Assembly: GCA_022824865.1 (NCBI GenBank)
Contig: JAJDZD010000036.1
Span: 1-56,374, forward strand
Length of the DNA stretch: 56,374 nt
Origin: Chloroflexota bacterium
Lineage (GTDB): Bacteria > Chloroflexota > UBA11872
Reading direction: 5' to 3'
In this document: one piece after another, positions 1 through 9,002 of the stretch
How positions within the stretch are numbered: the first letter of the stretch is position 1
How the letters are laid out: every line of letters starts with the position of its first letter
Notes under the pieces: model-generated
The model's database searches: none
The model's input: the letters and a program-made list of their open reading frames with translations, nothing else
What the model was told of the DNA's origin: nothing
Program-made: the position numbers and the translations under genes

Positions 1-625
1 TGGCGCGTTCGTACTCCCGCCAAATAGGCGCCACCTCGTGCGACGCCGAGATCGGTATCCCAGGAAACGCCTTCGTCAGCGCCTCTCGAACGCTCGCCTC
101 GTGGTCGGGCCGCACATAGGAAAAGAGAAAGTTCAACGCAAACGCCACGTCCGCCGGCTCGCCATCCGCGCCGGCCAGCCGCTCGCGAATCGAGGCGATC
201 AGGTCCTCAGTTCCCTCGGCGGTCAGCGCCGTCACCGTCGCGCCCTTGTAGTCGACCCGCTCCGGGATCCCCAGGCAGTCTCGTCGGACCACCAGCGGCA
301 GCGGGCGCTCCCAATCCAGGTCGTAGTGGAACTTGCGAGAAACCCGCTGTAGGAACGGAACGTCCTCGAACCCCTCGGTTGTTATGTAAAGCACGCGCGC
401 CCCGCGCCGTTGCAGCAGGGCGTTCACCGCAACCGTGGTGCCCAGCACCAGGTACGTCGCGTTTGCTGGATCGATGCCAGCCTGCTCAAGAGCCGCCAGG
501 ATCGCCCGGCTCGGTTCGTCCGGCGTCGAGGGCAGCTTGACGACGTCCACCCTGCCCGTGGCCTCATCCATCACCACCAGGTCGGTGAACGTGCCTCCGG
601 TATCGATCCCGATTCGTACACCCAA
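1..625 (-). CDS. hyuA: Hydantoinase/oxoprolinase A-type subunit, N-terminal part (gene runs off the left edge)
   Basis: Leftward reading frame of about 208 residues, cut by the window start. The N-terminus shows RIGIDTGGTFTD (residues 4-15), the nucleotide-binding signature of the HyuA/5-oxoprolinase family, followed by a helical stretch and LVLGTTVAVNALLQRRGARV, which is typical of the family's first domain. Such proteins hydrolyse hydantoins or 5-oxoproline with ATP, usually together with a HyuB subunit. The frame has no ATG; the only reasonable start is TTG at 625, with AGGA about 8 bases upstream. The rightward oxidoreductase at 762 is divergent, so 626-761 probably holds both promoters. 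Substrate unknown. Confidence 0.85.
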   Translation of the reverse strand, partial: MGVRIGIDTGGTFTDLVVMDEATGRVDVVKLPSTPDEPSRAILAALEQAGIDPANATYLVLGTTVAVNALLQRRGARVLYITTEGFEDVPFLQRVSRKFHYDLDWERPLPLVVRRDCLGIPERVDYKGATVTALTAEGTEDLIASIRERLAGADGEPADVAFALNFLFSYVRPDHEASVREALTKAFPGIPISASHEVAPIWREYERA

Positions 626-761
626 GACTGCGTCGTCCTGTGTCTAGTTCGCTCGGCGCCTGGTCCAACCAGGTTTCAGACGGCCGAATCTCGACAACAA
701 CATGCCGCGCCCCATTTCCGGCGTAGCCGTGCGGACGGCGCGGCGGGGCAACCTATCGACT

Positions 762-2009
762 ATGCCGCCGAAGCGTCAACCGGCGCGCGGTTCGGAACAT
801 CCGTGCGCGGCGCGTAGCATACGCAGCGACTCCGACGACATCGGTGCAGACACGATCCAGCACGACGCCAGCCCCCCGCTTCGCGCCGCCGTCATAGGCC
901 CGGGCACCATCGGGCGGATCCACGTCGACGCCCTCCGACGCAACGGCGTAGAGGTCGTCAGCCTCGTCGCGTCAACGCTGGAACGTGCCCGGGCGGCGGC
1001 TGACAGCCTGCGCGTTCCCCATGCGGATGAAAGCCTGGCCGCCGCCCTCGACCGCGGTATCGACGCCGCCCACATCTGCGCGCCCAACGCTCTGCACCGC
1101 GAACTCGTGCTCCAGGCCCTGCAGCACAACGTCCACGTCATTTGCGAAAAGCCTCTGGGCATTGACGTCGCCGAAGCCGCCGACCTTGCCGCCGCCGCCC
1201 ATCAAAGCCGCGCCGTCCACGCCGTCTGCTTCAACAACCGCTTCTACCCGTTGGTTCAGGAAATCGCTGCCCGACGTCGCGAAGGCCTGCTCGGCCGCAC
1301 GTTCCTCGTTCGCGCCTCCATCGCCGACGACACCCTCTGGCACCGCAACGATTGGGACTGGCGGCTTGAGCCGTCAATCGGCGGGCCGACGGTAGTCTCG
1401 TCGACTACCGGCAGCCACTTGCTTGACTTGGTGATGTTTCTGTTGGGTGCCCGCCCCACCGCACTCTGCGCCACATTCGGCACGGCTCATGACGACCGTC
1501 GACCGACAGGATCGGAAGCCACTGAGCAGATGGATTCGACGGGCTCATTCCGGGACGACCTCGCCGGCCTCTTGGTCCGTTTTTCGGATGGAACCCAGGC
1601 CGTCCTATCCCTTTCGCACGTCGCGGCCGGACATCCATACCGCGTCCAGGTCGAAATTGACGCAGAACTGGCCGGTGTGAGCTGGGATTCCGAACGACCC
1701 AACGAACTCCTGATTGGGCACCGCGACGAGCCCAACGAGTTGCTGGTCGCCGACGCCCGCCACATGCGGCCAGATGCCCGGCGCTTCGTTGAAAAGGCCG
1801 GCGCCTACCGCGAAGGCTTCGACGAGACTTTCCGTCTGCTCTTTCGCGATGTCTACGCCCATATCGCCGCCGGCGACGACGCCCCCGTCCCCCACCCCAC
1901 CTTCACCGACGGCCACCGCCAGCTCGTCGTACACGAAGCAGTCCAGACCAGCGCCTCCGAACGCCGCTGGGTCGACCTCGACTGGTCCGCCTTCGACAGC
2001 CTCGCCTAG
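762..2009 (+). CDS. Gfo/Idh/MocA family NAD(P)-dependent oxidoreductase
   Basis: The Rossmann dinucleotide site appears as AAVIGPGTIGRIHVDA and the family's catalytic-loop signature as CEKPLG. The C-terminal half carries the beta-sheet substrate domain (for example RNDWDWRLEPSIGG). Members oxidise or reduce hydroxyl groups on sugars, inositols or sugar acids. The frame is also open to an ATG at 702. I chose 762, but about 38 residues still precede the conserved core and neither site has a good ribosome-binding sequence, so the true start is uncertain. The stop overlaps the convergent amidohydrolase by 4 bases. A second, unrelated member of the family lies at 45.4-46.5 kb. Confidence 0.88.
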   Translation: MPPKRQPARGSEHPCAARSIRSDSDDIGADTIQHDASPPLRAAVIGPGTIGRIHVDALRRNGVEVVSLVASTLERARAAADSLRVPHADESLAAALDRGIDAAHICAPNALHRELVLQALQHNVHVICEKPLGIDVAEAADLAAAAHQSRAVHAVCFNNRFYPLVQEIAARRREGLLGRTFLVRASIADDTLWHRNDWDWRLEPSIGGPTVVSSTTGSHLLDLVMFLLGARPTALCATFGTAHDDRRPTGSEATEQMDSTGSFRDDLAGLLVRFSDGTQAVLSLSHVAAGHPYRVQVEIDAELAGVSWDSERPNELLIGHRDEPNELLVADARHMRPDARRFVEKAGAYREGFDETFRLLFRDVYAHIAAGDDAPVPHPTFTDGHRQLVVHEAVQTSASERRWVDLDWSAFDSLA

Positions 2010-3193
2010 TGCCCCGCGGCGCGGACGGTAGACCGCGCGGCCTTCCCGTCTCGCATCACAAACGCCACCCGCTGCAGCACCGACAGGTCCTGCCGTGGGT
2101 CTTCCGGTACAGCGATCAGATCGGCGCACTTGCCAACCTCCACAGTGCCGGTTTCACCATCTATCCCAAGCATTCGCGCGGCCTCCCGCGTACCAGCCGC
2201 CAGCGCGGCGTCCGGCGATAGCACCCGACCCATCAACTCCACCTCCAGCGCATTGCCCGGGCCGTGCAACGTGAACGCGTCCCCAACCGAGTCCGTGCCG
2301 GCGGCATAGCGAATCCCCGCCGTCGCGCCCCGCCGGAGCGTGTCCATCTGCTCCCGTGCCGTAGCCTTCGCCTCAGGCGAGGCTCGGACGGCGCGGGTCC
2401 GCAGTGTTGGCACGATCCAGGTATCGCTGGCCGCCACCAGATCGCAAACGTCGTCGCTCAGCCCATACCCGTGCTCGATCGTGTCCACGCCCCCGACCAC
2501 GCACCGGCGCACGGCCTCCGAGCCAATGGCATGCGCCGCAACCGGCAGTCCCACCCTATGCGCCGCCTCGCAGACCGCTCGAATCTCGCCAACCGTCAGG
2601 GTTGGAATGTCGCCAAAGCCCTCCGCCCCAGGTCCCGTCGACGCGCCGATCTTCACGACATCCACACCTTCGTCATGCAGGCGCCGCACCGCGTCGCGCG
2701 CTGACGCGACTCCCCGCACTACCCGTGCCTCCCACCACGACGGCTGCGGAATCAGCCACGGTCCCCGCGCCCCGGTCAGCCCCACGTGCGCCGCCAGGAT
2801 CCTGGGTGCGGCCGGCGGATTGGTGCAGTTGGAGTCTCGGATCCACGGCGAAATCGGTGACCCGAGGTCCCGAACTGTCGTAAACCCCGCTCGCAAAAGC
2901 GCCCGCGCCTGCCCCCGTGCGTTCGCGAGACGGGTTTCAAAGTCGGCGGGCACGAACTCGCCCGGAGTTAGCCCCCACAAGTGCATGTGCGCATCGATCA
3001 GGCCCGGCATCACCCACCACCCGCGCAGGTCGACCACGTGGGAGTCGCGGTCCATTGACGACGCGCCCGCGCTCTCGATCGATTCGATCCGCCCGCCCGC
3101 AACCTGAATCGCAACATCCGCCTGTGGTGGCGCGCCGGTGCCGTCCAGCAGATGTCCCGCCAGCACCGTCGTACGTGCCATGCCGTCAGCCAT
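2006..3193 (-). CDS. Metal-dependent amidohydrolase (imidazolonepropionase/prolidase-like)
   Basis: A 395-residue TIM-barrel hydrolase. Visible metal-site elements in order are the strand-1 motif LIDAHMHLWG, a candidate carboxylated lysine in VDVVKIGASTG, the strand-5/6 histidines in VAAHAIGSEA and IEHGYG, and the late catalytic aspartate in AAGTDS. The small beta-sandwich made by both ends includes TVLAGHLLDGTG and GKCADLIAV. Relatives cleave cyclic amides, Xaa-Pro dipeptides or N-acyl compounds; the substrate cannot be assigned. A second Met (MARTT) lies four codons after the start and could be the true one. It fits the local theme of amide-bond hydrolases (hydantoinase, creatininase family). 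Confidence 0.88.
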   Translation of the reverse strand: MADGMARTTVLAGHLLDGTGAPPQADVAIQVAGGRIESIESAGASSMDRDSHVVDLRGWWVMPGLIDAHMHLWGLTPGEFVPADFETRLANARGQARALLRAGFTTVRDLGSPISPWIRDSNCTNPPAAPRILAAHVGLTGARGPWLIPQPSWWEARVVRGVASARDAVRRLHDEGVDVVKIGASTGPGAEGFGDIPTLTVGEIRAVCEAAHRVGLPVAAHAIGSEAVRRCVVGGVDTIEHGYGLSDDVCDLVAASDTWIVPTLRTRAVRASPEAKATAREQMDTLRRGATAGIRYAAGTDSVGDAFTLHGPGNALEVELMGRVLSPDAALAAGTREAARMLGIDGETGTVEVGKCADLIAVPEDPRQDLSVLQRVAFVMRDGKAARSTVRAAGH

Positions 3194-3353
3194 CGTCCTT
3201 AGAGCCGCCCGACTCAGCCCGCGTCGCGCGAGCTACGAACTGCTTGCCGTGCGTCGTATTGATACGCTTTCGCGGCTGGCGAATCGCCGCCCTGCCCATC
3301 GGCAGGCGCGCACAGAAACGAGCGGCACCGTGGCGCGGATCGACTGTCTTTCC

Positions 3354-4835
3354 ATGATCCTGGACGACGACATCGCCGAGCGCGACAACTTCGGCTGGCG
3401 CGTCGAGCCCGCTACGCCCGATCCCGCCAACCCTCTCATTGAGCCGGAAATGCCCTGGGACCAGGGCGCCGTATTCGCCCACGGCACGTTCCTCAAGGAC
3501 CCGATTGACGGGCTCTGGAAGGGTTGGCACGTCTGCACTCCGTCGGAGGGCCGCAACTTCGAAGCCTATCGTCGTCTCTGCTATTCGGAGTCCGAGGACG
3601 GCGTCAACTGGACGCGCCCGGAACTCGATCTCAACTCGTACGAAGGACACCCCAGGACCAACATCATCTTCGACTTCGACTCCGGCGGCTCCTCGCAGTA
3701 CGCGTCGGTCATCATTCACCCCGACGCCGAACCCGGGCAGCGCTACGAGATGTTCATTATCCGCGCCCCGTCCCGCCGTCCCCAGAATCTGGGATCAGGC
3801 TGGATTCCCGGTTTACCCCGCGAACCCGGCGCCGACTCGCACCCCTATGCCACCTATCGCTACCGCTCGCCGGACGGCATTCACTGGACCGCCGTCGAGG
3901 GTCCGCTCCTCCGAATCATGGCCGTCGGCGACCGCCTGATCATGCCCTACACCACCCCGATGGGAGGCGCCGATCAGGCCTCGTACTACCTGCTTGAGGA
4001 CGGCACCTACGAGCTGATGCAGAAAGTCGGGACCGAGATGCATCCCGGCGGCTACGTCCCCTACGACTGCTTCTTCCCCTACGGTCGCCGCGTCCTGGCC
4101 CGGCGAACCAGTCCCGACGGCTCCAACTGGACCCCACCAGAAGTCATCGTCGAGCCAGACTGGAAAGACCCGCACGACCAGCAGTTCATGGAATTGATGC
4201 CCCACACGGTTCGCGGCGGTTACATCGGCCTGCTCTGCTGCTACAACGTCCGCGAGCAGACCATCGACTGGCAATGGGCCGGCAGCCAGGACCGTCGCAT
4301 TTGGAACCGTCCCTCCCGTCGGCCAACCCTGCCCAACGCCCCGCTCGGCGACTACGGCGGCGGCATGCTCTGGCCCACTCACCAACTCATCGAGGACGGC
4401 GACCGCGTTTACATGTACTACAGCGGGCTCGAAGGCGTGCACGGTGACGTGTACAGCATCGAGCCGTCCCTCAAAACCTTCTATGGCGCCATCTGCCGCG
4501 CCAGCTGGGCGAAGGACCGCTACTGGGCGGCCGTTTCGGCCACCGGTGGCCCCGAAGCCGCTGTCTTTACTACGCACGTCCTGCCGGTCGGCGGCAAGCG
4601 CCTCGTGCTCAACGCGGCAACCTCAACAGTTCGGGAGGGCGAACTGACCGCCGAACTCGTCGACGCCTCCGGCCGGGCAGTCGAGGGCTTCAGTTTCGCC
4701 GACTATCAGCCCTGGCGCGGCGATTCCAAGTCGCAGCCCGTCCGCTGGGCCGGCGGTGATGTCTGTCCAGTCGACAACGCCGCCGTCCGCTTCAGCCTGC
4801 AGCGCTCCCGCCTGTACGGATTCGCGTTCGAGTGA
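3354..4835 (+). CDS. Beta-propeller glycosidase-like protein (GH32/GH43 superfamily fold), Asp-box type
   Basis: A 493-residue protein recognised from repeated S-x-D-G-x-x-W (Asp-box-like) blades at about residues 78-88, 171-180 and 252-260, with a degenerate one at 311-320. It opens with an acidic segment (MILDDDIAERDNFGWRV) and ends with a beta-rich module finishing RSRLYGFAFE. The same layout recurs in the genes at 40.3 and 47.7 kb, so this is a local paralogous family. The fold suggests a glycoside hydrolase or glycan-binding role, but catalytic acids cannot be assigned by eye. No signal peptide is visible. The frame is open further upstream; ATG 3354 was chosen by comparison with the paralogues. 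Its stop overlaps the deacetylase start. Confidence 0.7.
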   Translation: MILDDDIAERDNFGWRVEPATPDPANPLIEPEMPWDQGAVFAHGTFLKDPIDGLWKGWHVCTPSEGRNFEAYRRLCYSESEDGVNWTRPELDLNSYEGHPRTNIIFDFDSGGSSQYASVIIHPDAEPGQRYEMFIIRAPSRRPQNLGSGWIPGLPREPGADSHPYATYRYRSPDGIHWTAVEGPLLRIMAVGDRLIMPYTTPMGGADQASYYLLEDGTYELMQKVGTEMHPGGYVPYDCFFPYGRRVLARRTSPDGSNWTPPEVIVEPDWKDPHDQQFMELMPHTVRGGYIGLLCCYNVREQTIDWQWAGSQDRRIWNRPSRRPTLPNAPLGDYGGGMLWPTHQLIEDGDRVYMYYSGLEGVHGDVYSIEPSLKTFYGAICRASWAKDRYWAAVSATGGPEAAVFTTHVLPVGGKRLVLNAATSTVREGELTAELVDASGRAVEGFSFADYQPWRGDSKSQPVRWAGGDVCPVDNAAVRFSLQRSRLYGFAFE

Positions 4836-5755
4836 GCGTCCGCGTCGCGCTTCCCGAAGGAGTTCGCTGCGCGGTCGCCCTCAGCTACGACCTCGAAATG
4901 TGCGCCGGCTACTCGCCGACGCTCGTCAACCACGGCCGCATCATGCCGCCGCTACGCGACTACACCCTCGGACTGTGCGCCACCGCTGAAGCGTTCGACG
5001 TCAGTCTCCAGTTCTTCTACGTCGGCAACGGCCTCGAAGAGCAGGACATCAACTACCTCCACGAGATCCTTCGTCGCGGCCACGTCATCGACAATCACAC
5101 CTATAACCACGTGCACCTGTCGATGCCTGACACCGAACTCCTCCGCCAGGAACTCGAACTCACCAGCCGCCGGCTGCGCGAGCGCCTGGGCGTGGAGTCC
5201 ACCGTTCTTCGCGGCCCCGGTGGCCTTCCCGGCGGCCTCAACATGCTCTACGCCAATCAGCAAGCCATCTTGGAGAGCGGCTTCCGCTGGGTCAGCAGTC
5301 ACATGGACAGCACCATGGGCCTCTATGGCCCTCAGCACGACGCAGCCGCGCCCGCCCGCCTCCAGGCCTACGCCTATCCCAACGGCCTGATCGAGCTACC
5401 CATCCAAGGCTGGATGGACCGAATCTTCTTCGACTTCCATCGCTGCCGCGATCTCGACGCCCAGGACGCCTGGCGCCGCAGGGACGGCCACCAGCCCGTC
5501 ACCGACAGCTGGATCTGCCCCTGGACGGATGACTCCACCCTGGACGACTGGATCGCCTACAACCTGGCCGCCCTCGACTACGCCTACGAGCACCGGCTGC
5601 TCTGGACGCCCGTCTGGCATCCCTACACCCACTACCTGCACGACCCCGACAACCGCGCCTTACCTGCGCTCATGGAGCATGCGCGCGCCAAGGCTGACCC
5701 CGTGCTCGTCTGCACCGTCCGCCAGGCGGTCGGTTTCCTGAAAACTGCCGCCTGA
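4832..5755 (+). CDS. Polysaccharide deacetylase family protein (NodB homology domain)
   Basis: A 307-residue carbohydrate esterase family 4-like protein. The first metal/base aspartate is in VALSYDLEM, the metal-binding H-x(3)-H pair in IDNHTYNHVHLS, and a later arginine/proline segment in VLRGPGGLPGG. These enzymes remove N- or O-acetyl groups from glycans such as chitin-like polymers or xylan. The GTG start overlaps the stop of the preceding beta-propeller gene (GTGA), so translation is probably coupled and the pair may act on one substrate: deacetylation plus glycosidic recognition. There is no signal peptide, so a cytoplasmic role on imported oligosaccharides is likely. Confidence 0.88.
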   Translation: MSVRVALPEGVRCAVALSYDLEMCAGYSPTLVNHGRIMPPLRDYTLGLCATAEAFDVSLQFFYVGNGLEEQDINYLHEILRRGHVIDNHTYNHVHLSMPDTELLRQELELTSRRLRERLGVESTVLRGPGGLPGGLNMLYANQQAILESGFRWVSSHMDSTMGLYGPQHDAAAPARLQAYAYPNGLIELPIQGWMDRIFFDFHRCRDLDAQDAWRRRDGHQPVTDSWICPWTDDSTLDDWIAYNLAALDYAYEHRLLWTPVWHPYTHYLHDPDNRALPALMEHARAKADPVLVCTVRQAVGFLKTAA

Positions 5756-5771
5756 GTCCGCGACTGCTCGA

Positions 5772-6560
5772 CTAACCTTGCCCCGGCGGCGACCCGATCG
5801 TCGGCCGGCCTCGCGACTTGTAGCCGTAGTCGGCCATCAACACCGACTCGTCCCGCCAGGGCTCGGTCTCATGCTCCAGCCGCTTCGTGCGCGCCGCCAG
5901 GCCCGAGCAGTGCTGCGCCAGCACCTTGAATATCTCGTTGGCCACAACCCGGTGCCCCAGGTCGTTCGCATGCACCCCGTCGTGATGCACCAGCCACTCC
6001 GCGCCGCCGTACGCGTTGTACACATCGACAAATAGGCAGCCCTCAGCCTCCGCCACCTGCGCCGTCACGAAGTTGAAGGACTCGAATACGGCGTGGTTGG
6101 CAAGTCCAAAGTGGTCGTACGACGTGAAGTCCGTCATGAAGTACGGCCCGGGCAACACGATCAGCGGGTCGCACCCCGCACGAATCGCGTTGATCACGCT
6201 CGTCAACTCCTCCCGGAACATCTCCACCGGCGTGCCGCCCCGCGCGTCGTTCAGCCCGTACGAGACCACCAGCAAGTCCGGATCGTGCTCGATTACATGC
6301 TTGCCAATCCGCTCGTTGGCCGCCGGCTTACCCGAGTATTCGTACAGCGGGGCCCGGGTTGAGATCACGTTCGCCCCAATCCCGCTATTCACTAGCCTGA
6401 CCGGCTCGTCCTGAAAGTCGCTAATCAAGTCGGCCAGTACATTCGCCCAGCAGCGCTCGCGCGACGAGCTCCATCCACCCGCCGTCGTGCTCTCGCCCAA
6501 GGTCACTAGCACGCGAAAAGGCTCCGATTGCCAATCGCGAACCTCTGAACTGGATTCCAC
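5772..6560 (-). CDS. SGNH/GDSL-family esterase
   Basis: Block I appears as LVTLGESTTAGG with the nucleophile serine, the block II glycine in NSGIGANVIS, block III as SYGLNDARGG, and block V as HHDGVHANDLGH with the catalytic Asp/His pair. Members remove acyl groups from carbohydrates or lipids. The frame opens at a TTG at 6599, but the GTG at 6560 has GGGAG eight bases upstream and starts only 15 residues before the first catalytic block, so I prefer it. It lies 22 bases downstream of the creatininase-family gene on the same strand, so the two are probably one transcript: an esterase with an amidase. Confidence 0.88.
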   Translation of the reverse strand: MESSSEVRDWQSEPFRVLVTLGESTTAGGWSSSRERCWANVLADLISDFQDEPVRLVNSGIGANVISTRAPLYEYSGKPAANERIGKHVIEHDPDLLVVSYGLNDARGGTPVEMFREELTSVINAIRAGCDPLIVLPGPYFMTDFTSYDHFGLANHAVFESFNFVTAQVAEAEGCLFVDVYNAYGGAEWLVHHDGVHANDLGHRVVANEIFKVLAQHCSGLAARTKRLEHETEPWRDESVLMADYGYKSRGRPTIGSPPGQG

Positions 6561-6582
6561 GCTCAACGCTCCCGTCTTGTTG

Positions 6583-7428
6583 TTAGCCCGGCCGCGCAAT
6601 CGTCGGCTTCCGCCGGTGGTGATCCACCCTCGGCAGATAGTCCCGCTCAGACATTTCCCGCCCGAACTCCACCAGGTTGTTCACGGCCTCCTCGAAGAGA
6701 AGCTTGCCCTTCGCGGCCGTGGCCACGGTCGGCGTGCCCTGCGTCCCGTCGGGCGTATAGGTGCTCGTGTAACCGTCCATCTTCACCGGTCCCGACCCAA
6801 AGAGATCGACCCAGTGGTACTTCGACTCCTGCTGGTTCGTGTCCGTCACCTGGTCCTCCGCCAAGTCCATCCTCACCGCGTCGGCATCCAGGTGCAAAGC
6901 AATCGCAGTCTCGGCCTCGCCCGCATGAGCAGCGCCGCCTGGGAACTCCGAATCCCGCCAGGTCTCCATGAATCCCGAGTTCGCCTGCGTCAGGTTCCAC
7001 CAGCTCGCCATCGCCGCCCAGGCGTCCGACTCCAGCATGATCCGTCGAACCGCAAGCTCCGTCGGCTGCTGGTTCGAACCGTGCCCGTTGATGAATATCA
7101 GCTTCTTGAACCCGTGGTAGACCAGGCTCAACCCAATGTCCACCAGGTACCGGATAAACGTCTCATGGTGAATCGTCATGGACCCCGGGAAGTCCATCAC
7201 GTGCGACGTATAGCCATACGACACCGGCGGCATCGCCAACAGCAGCCCGTTGGATCGTCGCGCCGCCTCGTCCACGATCGAGGTTGACGTCCAGCGGTCG
7301 ATCTTCAGCGGGAGATGAGGCCCATGCTGCTCGATCGTCCCAACCGGCAGCACCGGAATCCGCCCGGCCTCGACCGCGTCGTTGACTTCCGGCCACGTCA
7401 GATCCTCGAAACGAAAGCCTTCAAGCAT
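6583..7428 (-). CDS. Creatininase-family amidohydrolase
   Basis: A 281-residue protein with the family's three metal-binding segments: VGTIEQHGPHLPLKID near the N-terminus, INGHGSNQQP in the middle and HAGEAETA in the second half. Relatives include creatininase, mycofactocin peptidase MftE and 2-amino-5-formylamino-6-ribosylaminopyrimidinone formamide hydrolase. Without close homologues the substrate stays open; cyclic amide or formamide cleavage is most likely. The ATG is preceded by GGAG. It is transcribed divergently from the beta-propeller gene at 7510 across an 81-base gap that contains the short inverted repeat TATCC-N5-GGATA, a possible operator. Confidence 0.88.
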   Translation of the reverse strand: MLEGFRFEDLTWPEVNDAVEAGRIPVLPVGTIEQHGPHLPLKIDRWTSTSIVDEAARRSNGLLLAMPPVSYGYTSHVMDFPGSMTIHHETFIRYLVDIGLSLVYHGFKKLIFINGHGSNQQPTELAVRRIMLESDAWAAMASWWNLTQANSGFMETWRDSEFPGGAAHAGEAETAIALHLDADAVRMDLAEDQVTDTNQQESKYHWVDLFGSGPVKMDGYTSTYTPDGTQGTPTVATAAKGKLLFEEAVNNLVEFGREMSERDYLPRVDHHRRKPTIARPG

Positions 7429-7509
7429 GGAGTGGACTCCTCGACCGTGCTATCCGCGTAGGATACGCACCGCGACGGACGCCTCGCTTGCCGTCCGAAG
7501 GAACACCCG

Positions 7510-8550
7510 ATGTCCCCAACCCGCATCGTCCCCAGCCCGTATGGCGACGTGGAACTCGGTGTCTTCCGCGAGGTCCTCTCCATCCCCCACCGCTACCTCA
7601 ACGACCACTGCCTCATCCGCCACGACGGCCTCTGGCACATGTTCGGCATCACCGGATCGCTGGAAGACCCAACCAGGCGTGAAACCTCCTTCGCCCATGC
7701 CACCAGCCCCGACCTAGAGCGCTGGGAGATTCAGCCAGATCCCCTCAGGGCCACCGGCGCCTGGCCCGAAAATCTCGGCATCATCGCCCCCTACGTCATC
7801 GGACATCAGGGCCGCTTCTTCATGTACTACAGCGGAGTCGACCAGTGGACGATCCAGCGCCTCTGCCTGGCCACCTCGCACGATCTCTATACCTGGGACC
7901 GCTATCCCGCCAATCCGATCATCGTCCCTTCGCTCTCCTGGTCCAGGTGGCCCGGCTACGGCCTGCCCACGCCGGAAGAACTTGGTCTATCGGCACCTGA
8001 CATGGGCGGTCCCCGCCGCCGCAACTACGCTCGGCAGTTCGGCGGCACCTACGGCGGCTGCCGCGACCCCCATGTGCTCCAGCTCGACGACGGCACCTTC
8101 GTCATCTACTGGGTCTCCCGCCTTCAGGAAAAGCACGGCCATAACCGCGTCTGCGTCGCCGCCTCGATCTCGCCCGACCTCATCCATTGGCAGGAGGTCG
8201 GACCAATCTTCGACACCGAGGCCTGGCCCTTCGACGAGGAACCGACCCTGGAAGTCGAGTCCCCCTGCATCGTCCGCAAGGACGGCCGCTACTGGCTCTT
8301 TTTCAAACACGGCTGGTGGACGCACTACGTCTCGTCGCCATCCCCGCTCGACTTTTCAGGGCGAACAGTGTCCCGCCTCGGCTTCGCCCACGCCGCCGAG
8401 GTCTTCAACTGGCGAGACACCTGGTGGATAACCCACTGTTCGGGCGATCCAGCCGAGTTCAGATACCGGAAATCAAATCGTACCCGTGGCTTGTATCTTG
8501 GCCGGCTCGATTGGCCTCAGGGCAGCCATCCGGCGCTTGCCGACGTCTAG
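7510..8550 (+). CDS. GH43/GH32-like beta-propeller protein
   Basis: A 346-residue single-domain propeller with the look of family 43-type proteins. An N-terminal strand (LNDHCLIRHDGLWHMFG) is followed by MYYSGVDQWTIQRL, the conserved GGCRDPHVLQLDDG (the Arg-Asp-Pro element usually near the pKa-modulating aspartate) and VESPCIVRKDGRYWLFF, where the glutamate is a candidate general acid. It lacks the S-x-D-G-x-x-W series and the C-terminal module of the other propellers here, so it is a different branch. There is no signal peptide. It is likely an intracellular glycosidase or glycoside phosphorylase-like enzyme working with the divergent esterase/amidase pair. Candidate substrates such as arabinosides or xylosides cannot be distinguished. 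Confidence 0.75.
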   Translation: MSPTRIVPSPYGDVELGVFREVLSIPHRYLNDHCLIRHDGLWHMFGITGSLEDPTRRETSFAHATSPDLERWEIQPDPLRATGAWPENLGIIAPYVIGHQGRFFMYYSGVDQWTIQRLCLATSHDLYTWDRYPANPIIVPSLSWSRWPGYGLPTPEELGLSAPDMGGPRRRNYARQFGGTYGGCRDPHVLQLDDGTFVIYWVSRLQEKHGHNRVCVAASISPDLIHWQEVGPIFDTEAWPFDEEPTLEVESPCIVRKDGRYWLFFKHGWWTHYVSSPSPLDFSGRTVSRLGFAHAAEVFNWRDTWWITHCSGDPAEFRYRKSNRTRGLYLGRLDWPQGSHPALADV

Positions 8551-8598
8551 GCCGCGTCCGGCGATTCCGCGAAGACGTCAGCGCGAGTTGTCGACGAC

Positions 8599-8760
8599 CT
8601 AGCCCCAGCCAAACCCGCTTCGCGACTTCTCGTACGGAAACGGATCGTCACGCGTCCCCTTGGAGCTGTCGTCGCCGCAGGCGACCAACACCACCAGGGC
8701 TGCGGCGATCAGTGCGGCGGCAATCGTCCGAATGACTGCCGCGCGAGTCCAGGTTCTCAT
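8599..8760 (-). CDS. Micro-lipoprotein, about 53 residues, copy A
   Basis: A very short secreted lipoprotein. A basic N-terminus (MRTWTRAAVIR) is followed by a hydrophobic segment and the lipobox LVAC (Cys at about residue 28), then only about 25 mature residues: GDDSS..., ending RSGFGWG. The frame extends to an ATG at 8817, but ATG 8760 gives a signal peptide of normal length. The next gene on the same strand encodes a similar peptide with the same terminal R-S-G-x-x-W-G motif. I know no family for it. The tiny mature part suggests a membrane-anchored peptide or small accessory subunit rather than an enzyme. Confidence 0.55.
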   Translation of the reverse strand: MRTWTRAAVIRTIAAALIAAALVVLVACGDDSSKGTRDDPFPYEKSRSGFGWG

Positions 8761-8837
8761 GCAGTGCGCCACAGGCTGGCGAATCCGGGCCGCTCGAAGC
8801 TTCGGACCTGCGCGCATGCCGCAATCTGTGGAATCTG

Positions 8838-9002
8838 TCAGTTCCCCCAGCTAATCCCGCTGCGCGGCTGAAATGCCCCGCTCTTCTCACCGCCGTATCG
8901 GCTGTCGTCCCCGCCGCACGCGGCCGCAGTCACTACCGCCAAAGCCACCAGCAGGCTGACTAGTGGTGCCCGCAGAGACGTGTCTCGGCGCAAAGCCCGC
9001 AT
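8838..9002 (-). CDS. Micro-lipoprotein, about 54 residues, copy B
   Basis: The companion of the preceding gene on the same strand, 77 bases upstream of it. The predicted product has a basic start (MRALRRDTS), a hydrophobic core, the lipobox TAAC (Cys near residue 29), and a 26-residue mature part GGDDSRYGG... ending RSGISWGN. Both copies share the layout signal peptide, Cys, Gly/Asp-rich stretch, R-S-G-x-x-W-G, which argues that both are real genes derived by duplication. GAG lies close upstream of the ATG. The frame is open to an ATG at 9104, but that start would bury the signal peptide. Function unknown. Confidence 0.55.
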   Translation of the reverse strand: MRALRRDTSLRAPLVSLLVALAVVTAAACGGDDSRYGGEKSGAFQPRSGISWGN

